Shown here one piece after another: positions 1 through 8,106 of a stretch of DNA of 64,000 nt (positions are counted from its first letter, which is position 1; each line of letters opens with the position of its first letter). The notes below the pieces were generated by a model. It was not told where the DNA came from and ran no database searches. It was given only the letters and a program-made list of their open reading frames with translations. Position numbers and translations under genes: made by a program. The DNA is from Desulfosporosinus sp. I2 (GTDB taxonomy: Bacteria > Bacillota > Desulfitobacteriia > Desulfitobacteriales > Desulfitobacteriaceae), in assembly GCF_000960765.1 (NCBI RefSeq), contig NZ_JYNH01000001.1, positions 1 through 64,000 on the forward strand. The letters run 5' to 3'.

Positions 1-1214
1 GCGGGAAATACTATATTGGCAACGCTAATGTGGCTGCCCTAGTCTCTACCTTCGCACGTTACAAAGACAGCAAGGATTATGTCTTTTTTGTGGTTGATAG
101 CCAGCATCGCAACTATAAATTAATTAAAAAAATCTCTACTTCTGGGGTCCGTGCAGCCTACGTCGGAGATTATGACCTCATCGATTACCCCATCACTTCT
201 GATGACATCCTTTCTAGTGGTCCTTTGGCTTGGGATTCAGCTCTATCCACGATCAACATTGGTAAATTTCAATTGGGTTTTGCGTCCATTGGGATTTCTA
301 CTCACGCCTATTATGAAGCCCTTAATCATGCCTCAAATCGAGAATTATATGGTAAAAAGGTCACCGAATTTCCACATATTCAGAAAATCTTTACAGAATC
401 CTATGCTCGACTGATCGCCATGAAACTGTATGCTCTTAGAAGTTTAGATTATTTCCGTTCTGCTTCTGATCAGGACAGACGCTATTTGCTTTTTAATCCC
501 ATTCAAAAAATGAAAGTAACAACCCAAGGGATGAAAATTATTGAAATGCTTCTCGATGCTATCGCTGCCAAAGGGTTTGAACAAGACACATATTTTGAGA
601 CCGCTATTCGAGATATTGGCATGATCCCCCGCTTAGAAGGGACAACTCATGTCAACATTGCCCTTGTCATCAAGTTCATTAATAATTACTTTTTTAATCC
701 CGAAAAATTCCCAACAGTCCCCAAGCGGGATGAGCCAGCTGACGATAGTTATTTATTTCGTCAGAAAGCTGGAAAACTTGCCTCAGTCCGTTTCCCTGAC
801 TACCGCTTGGCCTATGAAGAAGTTTCGATCCCTAATGTAACTGTCTTCAAAGAACAAATTGAACTTTTCCGTTCCTTCTTAGAACAAGCCAGTCCAAACC
901 CTGAACAACTTAAAAATATCGATTATATGCTTGCACTCGGTGAAATGTTTACCTTGATTGTATATGCCCAGTTAATTCTCGAAAATTCTAAAATCTATTC
1001 CATCTCTGCAGAGTTACTAGATGAGATTTTCAACTTCCTAGTTCGCGACTTCGCTCAATTCGCATTGACTCAACTTTCCAATTACGATAATTCTGATCAG
1101 CAAGAAGAATTCTTGAAATCTATGCTGAAAAGGCCAATCCTGAACCCTAGAACTGTGCAATCCCTTTGGGAGAATGAAGTGAAACCTCTTCAAAGAACCT
1201 ATCAAAATACTTAA
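1..1214 (+). CDS. Acyl-CoA dehydrogenase-like protein, 5'-truncated by window edge
   Basis: The reading frame is open from the first bases of the window, and the GTG at position 30 is internal rather than a start: the codons before it read GKYYIGNAN straight into VAALVSTFAR, typical of the middle domain of acyl-CoA dehydrogenases. These flavoproteins oxidise acyl-CoA to enoyl-CoA and pass electrons to ETF. The visible part covers the end of the beta domain and the helical C-terminal domain (for example the stretch around GFASIGISTHAYYEALNHAS and the later YARLIAMKLYALRSLDYF), followed by about 170 residues of a less conserved C-terminal extension. It ends at a TAA at 1212-1214 and is followed by a strong hairpin shared with convergent galE. 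The substrate chain length cannot be judged from this fragment. Confidence 0.85.
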   Translation, partial: GKYYIGNANVAALVSTFARYKDSKDYVFFVVDSQHRNYKLIKKISTSGVRAAYVGDYDLIDYPITSDDILSSGPLAWDSALSTINIGKFQLGFASIGISTHAYYEALNHASNRELYGKKVTEFPHIQKIFTESYARLIAMKLYALRSLDYFRSASDQDRRYLLFNPIQKMKVTTQGMKIIEMLLDAIAAKGFEQDTYFETAIRDIGMIPRLEGTTHVNIALVIKFINNYFFNPEKFPTVPKRDEPADDSYLFRQKAGKLASVRFPDYRLAYEEVSIPNVTVFKEQIELFRSFLEQASPNPEQLKNIDYMLALGEMFTLIVYAQLILENSKIYSISAELLDEIFNFLVRDFAQFALTQLSNYDNSDQQEEFLKSMLKRPILNPRTVQSLWENEVKPLQRTYQNT

Positions 1215-1250
1215 GCCCTTTATATTCCAGATTTTTAGATTTGATAATTT

Positions 1251-1289
1251 ATGAAGAACCCCGACTTTTCGAAGTGGGGGTTCTTCATA
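1251..1289. terminator. Bidirectional intrinsic terminator between acyl-CoA dehydrogenase and galE
   Basis: A 12-13 bp stem (ATGAAGAACCCC paired with GGGGTTCTTCAT) around a loop, with A/T-rich flanks on both sides, lies between two convergent genes. It can end transcription from both directions. Confidence 0.75.
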
Positions 1290-1299
1290 AATTTAGAGT

Positions 1300-2292
1300 T
1301 CACTTAATGCTATCAAACCCTTTGGGATGGTTCTTGTGCCAATTCCAAGCAGATTGAATAATCTGCCCTAAACTATTAAATTGTGGCTTCCAGCCTAACT
1401 CCTCCTGTGCCTTTCTCGAGGAGGCCACCAAAATGGCAGGGTCCCCGCCGCGACGCAGGACTATTTGTAAAGGGATGGAATGTCCTGTGATTACCCTTGC
1501 CTTTTCGACAACCTCCCTTACTGAAAACCCTTCTCCATTGCCTAGGTTATAAACTGCACTTTCCCCAGTTTTCCTAAGTTTCTGTAAAGCAAGCCAATGT
1601 GCGTTAGCCAAATCTGTTACATGTATATAGTCTCGAATACACGTTCCATCGGCAGTTGGATAATCATCTCCAAAGACCGCTAGAACTTCTCTCTGGCCTG
1701 CGGCCACTTGCAAAATAATGGGGATTAAATGACTTTCCGGTCGATGATCTTCTCCAATATGCCCATCCACATGTGCGCCCGCAGCATTAAAGTAACGTAA
1801 AGCGACACTCTGCGTCCCATAGGCTTGCTCACACCATTTCAACATAGTTTCGATGGCGAGTTTAGTCTCACCATAGGGATTCGTTGGCACCTTACGATCC
1901 GTTTCTCTAATTGGAATACTTTCCGGCTCTCCGTAGGTTGCAGCCGTTGAAGAGAAGACAATTTTTTTAACCCCATATTTCACCATACAGACTAATAATC
2001 TTTGAGCTGTAATCAAATTATTATCATAATATTTAAGAGGTTCTTGAACACTCTCCCCAACTAAAGAATCTGCCGCGAAATGAATAACTGCCTCTATATC
2101 ATGATTTGAGAAAACCTTTTCAAGTATCTCGGAATCCCGAATATCTCCTTGGTAAAAAGCCCCTGAGAGAACGGCATTACGATGCCCTTTTTGAAGATTG
2201 TCTAAGACAACGATTTCTTCACCCTTATCTATAAATTCTGCAACCGTATGACTTCCGATATAGCCGGCTCCCCCTGTAACCAAAACCGCCAT
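1300..2292 (-). CDS. galE: UDP-glucose 4-epimerase GalE
   Basis: Interconverts UDP-glucose and UDP-galactose with bound NAD, supplying galactose for surface polysaccharide or the Leloir pathway. The 330-residue length is normal for the family. The Rossmann motif GGAGYIGS is at residues 7-14, the catalytic Ser/Thr pair lies in FSSTAATYGE (about 114-122), and the catalytic YxxxK is Y140-K144 within NPYGETK. The sugar-nucleotide part includes RYFNAAGAH and the conserved GTCIRDYIHVTDLA stretch. Translation starts at an ATG preceded by CAGGAGGGGAATAGG, a good ribosome binding site. It is transcribed alone on the minus strand, convergent with the acyl-CoA dehydrogenase. The GalE assignment is firm at family level; activity on other UDP-sugars (UDP-GalNAc) cannot be excluded. 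Confidence 0.93.
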   Translation of the reverse strand: MAVLVTGGAGYIGSHTVAEFIDKGEEIVVLDNLQKGHRNAVLSGAFYQGDIRDSEILEKVFSNHDIEAVIHFAADSLVGESVQEPLKYYDNNLITAQRLLVCMVKYGVKKIVFSSTAATYGEPESIPIRETDRKVPTNPYGETKLAIETMLKWCEQAYGTQSVALRYFNAAGAHVDGHIGEDHRPESHLIPIILQVAAGQREVLAVFGDDYPTADGTCIRDYIHVTDLANAHWLALQKLRKTGESAVYNLGNGEGFSVREVVEKARVITGHSIPLQIVLRRGGDPAILVASSRKAQEELGWKPQFNSLGQIIQSAWNWHKNHPKGFDSIK

Positions 2293-2356
2293 CCTATTCC
2301 CCTCCTGAGTATTTCGAGCTCAATTGCGCCTCTTAATCGTTGACGATTGATTTAAA

Positions 2357-2587
2357 CTATTTAATTCTTCTTAAATTGCTTTGTTTTTTGGTTCTTGATA
2401 AAGGATATACTTTATCAGCTTTGGTTTTTCGTTTCCTTTGTGCCGCGAGACGTTGATATTTTAACCCATAAGCAAACAATAATACAACTCCTAAGGCAAT
2501 CGCAGACGTCACATAGCCCATATGCTTCAACCTTTCCGTCCCTATCTCCTTCAACTGTCTATACTTTTCAAATCTATCATACACCAT
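2357..2587 (-). CDS. Small single-pass membrane protein, unknown
   Basis: A 76-residue product with a charged N-terminus (about 1-22), one hydrophobic helix (about 24-46, YVTSAIALGVVLLFAYGL) and a very basic C-terminal tail rich in Arg and Lys. This positive-inside pattern suggests a single membrane anchor with the tail in the cytoplasm. I do not recognise a family. The ribosome binding site is weak, so the start is uncertain; a second ATG occurs at residue 23 just before the helix. The opposite strand has a similar-sized open frame with no such organisation, which makes the minus-strand reading the better choice. Confidence 0.4.
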   Translation of the reverse strand: MVYDRFEKYRQLKEIGTERLKHMGYVTSAIALGVVLLFAYGLKYQRLAAQRKRKTKADKVYPLSRTKKQSNLRRIK

Positions 2588-2656
2588 TGCTCGTTAAAGT
2601 ATCATCCCTATTCTAAAGATTAAATGCTGTATGCCGGAAATTTCTTTAGAAATTTA

Positions 2657-2687
2657 AGCACCCTAGGGAGTTTATCCCAAGAGTGCA
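2657..2687 (-). terminator. Probable intrinsic terminator of degV
   Basis: Directly after the degV stop codon on the minus strand, GCACTCTTGGGA can pair with TCCCTAGGGTGC (one G-U pair, one mismatch) and is followed by TTAAATTT. Confidence 0.5.
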
Positions 2688-2693
2688 TGTTTT

Positions 2694-3536
2694 CTACTCG
2701 AACTGTATGGCAGCCCCCACAGTTCCCGGGCCAGTATGAACACCAATGACAGATCCAACCTGAGTAAACACAGTAGTCTGAAGTTGAAAGACATTTTCCA
2801 AAACTTCTTTTAAATAGATTCCAGCTTGTAGAGCGGCGCCATGCGCGACAGCCAAACGGATTGGTTTCCTTCCCTTTGTTAAATCCTGAAAGGCCTGGAC
2901 CACACTATCTAAAGCCTTTTTCTGACTGTGAGCCTTTCCTGAATTGTGATACACTCCATCGTCCCCAACTCTAATAATGGGTTTAATATTTAAGAGTGAC
3001 CCCATAAAACCTTGAACCTTTCCAATTCGACCACCTTTTTGCAAGTATTCCAACGTATTCAATGTAAAAAGAGTTTCTATGTTCTTTCTTGCCTTGCCAA
3101 GGTTATTCAGAATCCCAGTAATATCTTGACCCTCTTTAATATTCTTAGCTGCCTCCATGATCATTAAACCCGCACCTAAACTTATCGTTTTAGAATCAAC
3201 AAGGTGGATCTTTTCTTTAAACTTCTCTTTGGCCAGATAAGCCGCATTAAATGTACCGCTAAGGGCCGATGAAATATGAACAGATATCACTTCATGATAC
3301 TCTTCAAGCAACTTACTGTATAAACAACCGAACTCCTCGGGTGTCGGCTGTGACGTTTTTGGAAGCACTACATCCTCTTGTAGACGCCTGTAGAATTCTT
3401 CGCTGGTTAGTTTTTCATCAGAATATTCTTGTTCGCCAAACCTTACTTTCAAAGGGATTATATGAATATCACACTCTTTAATAATTTCTGCTGTTAAGTC
3501 AGCAGTACTGTCAGTTACTAGGGCAATTTTTTTCAT
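2694..3536 (-). CDS. DegV family fatty-acid-binding protein
   Basis: DegV/FakB-type proteins bind a free fatty acid and present it to the fatty acid kinase FakA, so this is probably a lipid-carrier protein in the cytoplasm. Family hallmarks are visible: the N-terminal DSTADLT (about 9-15), TSQPTPEEF (about 61-69), the SSALSGTF loop (about 88-95), the VDSKTISLGAGL strand-turn and the C-terminal HTGPGTVG (about 267-274). Length (280) is normal. The start ATG follows TACGGAGGGTTTAT, an ideal ribosome binding site. It is a single-gene unit; a long perfect palindrome lies about 50 bp upstream. No fakA is in the window, and the bound lipid cannot be predicted. Confidence 0.88.
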   Translation of the reverse strand: MKKIALVTDSTADLTAEIIKECDIHIIPLKVRFGEQEYSDEKLTSEEFYRRLQEDVVLPKTSQPTPEEFGCLYSKLLEEYHEVISVHISSALSGTFNAAYLAKEKFKEKIHLVDSKTISLGAGLMIMEAAKNIKEGQDITGILNNLGKARKNIETLFTLNTLEYLQKGGRIGKVQGFMGSLLNIKPIIRVGDDGVYHNSGKAHSQKKALDSVVQAFQDLTKGRKPIRLAVAHGAALQAGIYLKEVLENVFQLQTTVFTQVGSVIGVHTGPGTVGAAIQFE

Positions 3537-3585
3537 ATAAACCCTCCGTATTATACTTAATATTTGAGTTATTAACTATCCTCAT

Positions 3586-3619
3586 ACCGAAGTTACTAAG
3601 ATATCTTAGTAACTTCGGT
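3586..3619. promoter_or_regulatory. 34-bp perfect palindrome upstream of degV
   Basis: The 17-base half ACCGAAGTTACTAAGAT is followed without any spacer by its exact reverse complement. A loopless palindrome of this length is more typical of an operator for a dimeric or tetrameric regulator than of a terminator, and it has no T-tract. It sits between the stop of the upstream minus-strand gene and the degV start. The bound protein is unknown. Confidence 0.5.
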
Positions 3620-3665
3620 GTAAGACTTTGAAATCCTTTCGTTTACTAAAAATAATTTCATATAC

Positions 3666-3696
3666 AGAAAGCTAGAAGTATTACTTCCAGCTTTTA
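3666..3696 (-). terminator. Probable terminator of the MetE-like gene
   Basis: An AAAGCTGGAAGT/ACTTCTAGCTTT hairpin, with one mismatch, lies just downstream of the minus-strand stop at 3728. The T-tract is weak. Confidence 0.45.
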
Positions 3697-3727
3697 AGGC
3701 TTTCTCTTTAATGAATAGGTTATCAAG

Positions 3728-4816
3728 TCAAACGCTCTTATAACGAGTACGAAGAGTTTGAGATATTTCTCGTAACAACGAAAACGAGTGGTTGACACTA
3801 GTTTTTCCATCCCCATTAATAAGGCAACAACGGGAAGGGGCTAACCAAGAACGGTCAAAGATTAAGTCATCATCCAATCCATGCTGATTAAGAAACTTCC
3901 ATAATTCGCGCAGTCGAGCAGTTAGAGATTCCGCAGTCTCCAGACTTAATTCACTGGTTAAAGTCGGAATAATTCCCCAAGATATTATTTTGCCACGTCG
4001 CAGAAATTCTTTTACTTCATCTATATAACGCACGAAAATGTGGCCCCAAGTAAAAGCATCCACAGATAGGATATCAATATCCGCGTTTAGGAGAAAAGCC
4101 CAGTCAGGATTACCACATAAATGAACACCCTTAGGTCCCGGCAGTTTAGACAAGAAAGCTCGATATTCTACTTGGGCGACTTCAGACGTATAAGCACTTA
4201 ACGAGTTAAAAATCATTTCTAAGCCTGGTTCATCCAACCAAACAAAGGGGTTCGGATGGATCTGTTTTAATTGATGATATTGCCAAATAATCTTATGCCC
4301 AAGAAAGTCGTAAAGAATCTCTCGGACAAAATCGTTATAAATCATGGGTTTCCGCTCTTCATCACATATTTTCAGCCCAAAACTAATGGGACCAACCGTT
4401 TGTCCGTGAACCATTTTATAGGGAGACAGGTCCTCCGCCAAAAATCCCCTAAACGCTGCAGACGATTCAACAGATAGGGCAAAGTGATCAGGGATATTGC
4501 TGGCCTCAAGATATTCATCAAGCTCCTCAGCAAAACGTGTTTGGGAGAAATGGAGACTTTGCTTTACTTCATCCACTATGATCCCAGGGAAATGCTCAGA
4601 AAATTGAGCATACATATCTTCCTTGAATCGAAAGCGCGGCAATTGGGGCCAAAAGGGAATATCTAAAGTTAGCGCCAGTTTCTGAGCCTCTGCTAAATCT
4701 GTATGCGGCAAGATACCCATGGCAGTTGTTAAAGCTTGACCTGGAAGCACTAATACTATACCCCCCTCCTCAGTCGTCAGAATAGTTTTATAATTCCTTG
4801 TCTTGAATTGTACCAA
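3728..4816 (-). CDS. UroD/MetE-fold protein, possible cobalamin-independent methionine synthase-like methyltransferase
   Basis: The 362-residue protein has the TIM-barrel look of the UROD/CIMS superfamily, whose members move methyl groups between thiols, corrinoids or folates using a zinc site. Likely zinc ligands are the His and Cys of GVHLCGNPDWAF (about 230-241) and a C-terminal Cys in LAPSRCCLING (about 323-333), mirroring the H-x-C...C arrangement of MetE. The stretch VWLDEPGLEM (about 192-201) also resembles the MetE barrel. It lacks the N-terminal MetE half, so it is a short core-type homologue like those seen in anaerobes with corrinoid methyl transfer. It stands alone between degV and a MazG-like gene. 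Substrate and methyl donor are unknown; the family placement is inference from motifs. Confidence 0.6.
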   Translation of the reverse strand: MVQFKTRNYKTILTTEEGGIVLVLPGQALTTAMGILPHTDLAEAQKLALTLDIPFWPQLPRFRFKEDMYAQFSEHFPGIIVDEVKQSLHFSQTRFAEELDEYLEASNIPDHFALSVESSAAFRGFLAEDLSPYKMVHGQTVGPISFGLKICDEERKPMIYNDFVREILYDFLGHKIIWQYHQLKQIHPNPFVWLDEPGLEMIFNSLSAYTSEVAQVEYRAFLSKLPGPKGVHLCGNPDWAFLLNADIDILSVDAFTWGHIFVRYIDEVKEFLRRGKIISWGIIPTLTSELSLETAESLTARLRELWKFLNQHGLDDDLIFDRSWLAPSRCCLINGDGKTSVNHSFSLLREISQTLRTRYKSV

Positions 4817-4880
4817 ACCCTAATCTAACTTATCGTGACTAGAATCACATATGCATTCAAAACCTCTTGGAAACTATTCC

Positions 4881-5225
4881 TTAATCACAATAACCCTTAA
4901 AGCGCAACTTTCTTAGATGTTCCTCTAGAATAGCCTCTAAATCAATCCCATATTGCTCTTCCAGAACAAACATCATCGTGACAGCTGTCTGTGCAACATC
5001 AACTAATTCTCGGGCCACCATTTGCATGGCTTCTTCTTCTTCCAAGCATTGTTGTTCTCCACTCAGGCCCCTTAGTTTACCTATTGCCTGAGCTAACTCA
5101 CCAGATTCCTCCATAATCTTCAGCGCTGTGCTTTCTAAGGAAGGACTTAAGCGGTTTAAACGAGGCAATGTCACCGTTTTAGAAACAAGCGGTTCTTTGT
5201 CAACTTTATTATTTGTAGTCATTTC
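4881..5225 (-). CDS. MazG-like nucleotide pyrophosphohydrolase
   Basis: All-alpha NTP pyrophosphatases hydrolyse (d)NTPs to NMP and pyrophosphate and clean up aberrant nucleotides. The metal-binding signature is present as IMEESGELAQAIGK followed by ARELVDVAQTAVTMM, i.e. ExxE then ExxD. About 114 residues is the usual single-domain length. I chose the ATG at 5225 (MTTNNKVDKE) over the upstream TTG at 5291 because the extra 22 codons overlie an extended -10-like element (TGCTATAAT on the minus strand) and have no ribosome binding site, whereas the ATG is preceded by GAGAGG. It is downstream of, and separated by a terminator from, the molybdenum hydroxylase operon. The physiological substrate is unknown. 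Confidence 0.75.
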   Translation of the reverse strand, partial: EMTTNNKVDKEPLVSKTVTLPRLNRLSPSLESTALKIMEESGELAQAIGKLRGLSGEQQCLEEEEAMQMVARELVDVAQTAVTMMFVLEEQYGIDLEAILEEHLRKLRFKGYCD

Positions 5226-5325
5226 TCCCACTACCTCTCGATTTCTCAAATCTATCAAACAATCTTGGTTTATTATAGCACCTGTAAGCAAATTTATTGA
5301 TCCGGTAGCAACATCTTAAACGAAA

Positions 5326-5356
5326 GAAAAAGCTCCCCTACCTTAGTAAGGGAGCC
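5326..5356 (-). terminator. Intrinsic terminator of the xanthine dehydrogenase-type operon
   Basis: On the minus strand GGCTCCC...GGGGAGC forms a GC-rich stem followed directly by TTTTTC, 23 bases past the stop codon at 5379. Confidence 0.8.
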
Positions 5357-5378
5357 ACAATCTTAACCCGATTATACC

Positions 5379-7655
5379 TTATTTCTGCATTCCTAAAAAG
5401 ACCTTTTCCGGGGTAATCGGCAAATGATTTTCTCTGACTCCCACTGCATTATAAATCGCATGAGAAATGGCAGGCGGTGGGGTATTTGCCACAACTTCCC
5501 CAATAGATTTTGCCCCGAAAGGGCCCGTGGGTTCATAGCTAACTTCAAACTCAATACGCACTTTGCCGACATCCTTACGCGTGGGAATTTTGTATTGCAT
5601 AAAGGTATTGGTGGCCATCTTTCCTAGCTCATCATATCTTACTTGTTCATAGAGAGCCATCCCAATTCCTTGAGCGATTCCACCTTCGGCTTGAATCCGA
5701 GCGAGATTAGGATTAATCACAGTACCACAGTCTATGACTGCAACATAGTCAATTAAGTCTACTTTCCCTGTCTCTCGATCAACTTCCACCTCAGCAAAAC
5801 CAGCAACATAAGGCGGAGGGGATACTTCACTACCATGGGTAGCATAGCCCACTAACTGGAGTTTCCCCGTGCCTAGAATGGTGAGTTCTGCTAGCTTAGC
5901 AAAGCTTATCTCTTGATCTCCGCTTAAGGTGCGTACCGCTAAACCATTTAATTCGACATCTTCTCGGGAAACCCCTAAAAACGCTGCACTCTGTGCCAGT
6001 ATTTTACTTTTTAGCTCCTCGGCAGCCTTTACGACTGCAGTCCCTGCTACATAGGTTGTACTGGAAGCATAAGACCCCGGGTCATAGGGAGACGTATCCG
6101 TATCTCCTGCATTAACAATAATTATCTCCATGGGAATCTCTAAAATTTCTGCAGCCATTTGGCTGAGAATCGTATCGCAGCCAGTTCCCATATCTGTTGC
6201 CCCTGTGAGTAGCGTAAAGTTCCCATCATCATTTAAACGAATTTCAGCAGAGGCAGTCCCGATATTGGCAATCCCGGAGCCCTGCATGGTGATCGCCATA
6301 CCTACCGCTCTCACTTTATTAGGACCAACTTCTCTCCGCGGGAATTTTTCGTCCCAGCCTATCAGCTCTTTTCCCCTAACAATACACTGATCTAAGGAAG
6401 TGCTACCCAGCATAACCCCCTGACCTGTAAGAAAGGTTTCTCCAACTTTGCTGATGTTTTTTAAACGAATTTCCGTTGGATCCAACTTTAAGCGTTCTGC
6501 TAATTTATTCACGATCGATTCCAGAGCGAACGTACCCTGAGTAGCTCCATATCCCCTAAAAGCCCCTGCCGGCATTTTGTTTGTATACACAGCATGCCCA
6601 TCAAACCGTACGGCTCTCGTTTTATTGTAAAGAGGAAGAGTGTAATGGCCTACACAGCCTAAAACAGTCGGGGCATGCTCTCCATACGCACCAGTATCCG
6701 ATAAAACCTGCATATCGATTGCTCTAATAATTCCATCTTGGTCAGCGCCTAATTTAACCCTTAATCTCATGGCATGACGGCTTGTCGTACAGGTAAAGGT
6801 TTCTTTCCGGTCATAAATAATCAACGCAGGTTTTCCCGTCTTTAAGGTTACGAGCGCAGCAAAAACATCCCCAGCCCCGGTTTGCTTTCCACCAAATCCA
6901 CCACCGATTCTAGGCTTGATTACCCTAATCTTGCTCGCGGGAATTTGCAAAGCTCGGGCTAATTGTCTTCTAATATGAAAGGGAACCTGTGTAGAACTAA
7001 CCACGATCAGCCTTCCCGTATGATCCAAATAACTAAAGGCCCGATAGGTTTCCATCATGGTATGCGCTTGAGCTTGTGGATAATAGACATCTTCTACCAC
7101 TACGGCACATCGTTTTAATTCTTCCTCAACGTCACCGACTTCTTCATGATAGGAAGACGCAATATTTTTTTCCTTATTCAGTCCAATCTCAAAGTTACAG
7201 CTCAAGTCCTCTTCAGGATGAACGATCGACGAATGCCCTATAGCCTGCTCAAAATCTAAAACAGGCTCCATCACCTCATACTCAACCTTAATCCTTTTCA
7301 TCGCTAGTTGCGCTGTTTTTTCATCCACCGCTGCTATGATAGCTACTTCATCCCCTACATAGCGAACGATCTGATCAAGGATTAAGCGATCATAGGGCGA
7401 AGGTTCAGGATAAGATTGACCTGCCAGGGTAAATCGCACGTTCGGAACATCTTTATAAGTGAGGATACATTCCACACCTTCCAAGGACTCTGCTTTAGAA
7501 AGGTCAATTGATCTAATCTTGGCATAAGCGTGTGGGCTTCTTAGAATTTTCACCACTAAAGCATTATCCATTGCTAAATCCTCAGTATACACGGGTTTTC
7601 CTGTAGCGATCGCCATTCCATCAATTTTACGAATACTATGACCAACACTCTTCAT
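5379..7655 (-). CDS. Xanthine dehydrogenase family, molybdopterin-binding subunit
   Basis: Large subunit of a molybdenum hydroxylase that oxidises a purine or other N-heterocycle with water as oxygen source. At 758 residues it has the normal length. The catalytic glutamate is E720 in GAKSIGEVVANTPPP; the substrate/cofactor loop PAGAFRGYGATQG matches purine hydroxylases (AFRG) rather than the CSFR motif of CO dehydrogenase. The glycine-rich GGGFGGKQTG and QGIGMALYEQ also belong to this family. It is the last gene of a FAD - FeS - Mo operon, beginning two bases after the FeS gene stop. The operon sits under PurR-like boxes and a guanine-type riboswitch, which favours a purine as substrate. No Mo-insertion factor (XdhC type) is adjacent. 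Confidence 0.9.
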   Translation of the reverse strand: MKSVGHSIRKIDGMAIATGKPVYTEDLAMDNALVVKILRSPHAYAKIRSIDLSKAESLEGVECILTYKDVPNVRFTLAGQSYPEPSPYDRLILDQIVRYVGDEVAIIAAVDEKTAQLAMKRIKVEYEVMEPVLDFEQAIGHSSIVHPEEDLSCNFEIGLNKEKNIASSYHEEVGDVEEELKRCAVVVEDVYYPQAQAHTMMETYRAFSYLDHTGRLIVVSSTQVPFHIRRQLARALQIPASKIRVIKPRIGGGFGGKQTGAGDVFAALVTLKTGKPALIIYDRKETFTCTTSRHAMRLRVKLGADQDGIIRAIDMQVLSDTGAYGEHAPTVLGCVGHYTLPLYNKTRAVRFDGHAVYTNKMPAGAFRGYGATQGTFALESIVNKLAERLKLDPTEIRLKNISKVGETFLTGQGVMLGSTSLDQCIVRGKELIGWDEKFPRREVGPNKVRAVGMAITMQGSGIANIGTASAEIRLNDDGNFTLLTGATDMGTGCDTILSQMAAEILEIPMEIIIVNAGDTDTSPYDPGSYASSTTYVAGTAVVKAAEELKSKILAQSAAFLGVSREDVELNGLAVRTLSGDQEISFAKLAELTILGTGKLQLVGYATHGSEVSPPPYVAGFAEVEVDRETGKVDLIDYVAVIDCGTVINPNLARIQAEGGIAQGIGMALYEQVRYDELGKMATNTFMQYKIPTRKDVGKVRIEFEVSYEPTGPFGAKSIGEVVANTPPPAISHAIYNAVGVRENHLPITPEKVFLGMQK

Positions 7656-7656
7656 C

Positions 7657-8106
7657 CTAAGCCACCCCCAGAAAGGTCTTTATCGCTCTAAGCTGTCCCA
7701 TGTAACCCGTACAGCGGCACAAATTGCCCGTTAAATAGTGAATAATTTCTTCCTCGCTAGGATTGACCAGCTCATTTTTCATAGCCAAGACACTCATGAT
7801 AAAACCAGGACTGCAAAAGCCACATTGTTCTGCCCCTTCTGCGCTGAGTATTTGAGCAAATTCCTCTGCTTCCTTGGGAAGTCCTTCTATGGTTGTGATT
7901 TTCTTACCGTGAGCCTGTAAAGAAAGAATCGAACAGGAAAGCCTTGATTTACCATCAATCCAGACAGTACAAAGTCCACAGCAGCTTGTATCGCAAGCTG
8001 TTTTAATACTCAAAAATCCATGAGATCTCAGGGTATCCGCTAAAAGCTCATCGAACGCGACTTCCCATTTGACCGCTTTTTCATTAATCGTTAGTTCGAT
8101 TTGCAT
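7657..8106 (-). CDS. Xanthine dehydrogenase family, [2Fe-2S] subunit
   Basis: Small electron-transfer subunit carrying two [2Fe-2S] clusters between the molybdenum and FAD subunits. The plant-ferredoxin-like cluster uses C38, C43, C46 and C58 (ACDTSCCGLC ... LSC). The second, alpha-helical domain uses C95, C98, C130 and C132 (EQCGFC ... LCRC). The 149-residue length is standard. Its start overlaps the end of the FAD subunit gene by 16 bases, a sign of translational coupling, and its stop is two bases from the molybdenum subunit start. Confidence 0.92.
   Translation of the reverse strand: MQIELTINEKAVKWEVAFDELLADTLRSHGFLSIKTACDTSCCGLCTVWIDGKSRLSCSILSLQAHGKKITTIEGLPKEAEEFAQILSAEGAEQCGFCSPGFIMSVLAMKNELVNPSEEEIIHYLTGNLCRCTGYMGQLRAIKTFLGVA

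Noticed and set aside
2395-2616. Plus-strand open frame of 73 codons opposite the small membrane protein
   Set aside because: No ribosome binding site and no protein-like organisation; the minus-strand reading has a clear membrane helix and basic tail.
3534-3570. TATAAT just before the degV ribosome binding site as a promoter
   Set aside because: It is only two bases from the Shine-Dalgarno sequence, so transcription would begin too late.
5226-5291. Longer N-terminus for the MazG-like protein from a TTG at 5291
   Set aside because: No ribosome binding site; the codons overlap an extended -10-like sequence and do not resemble the family.
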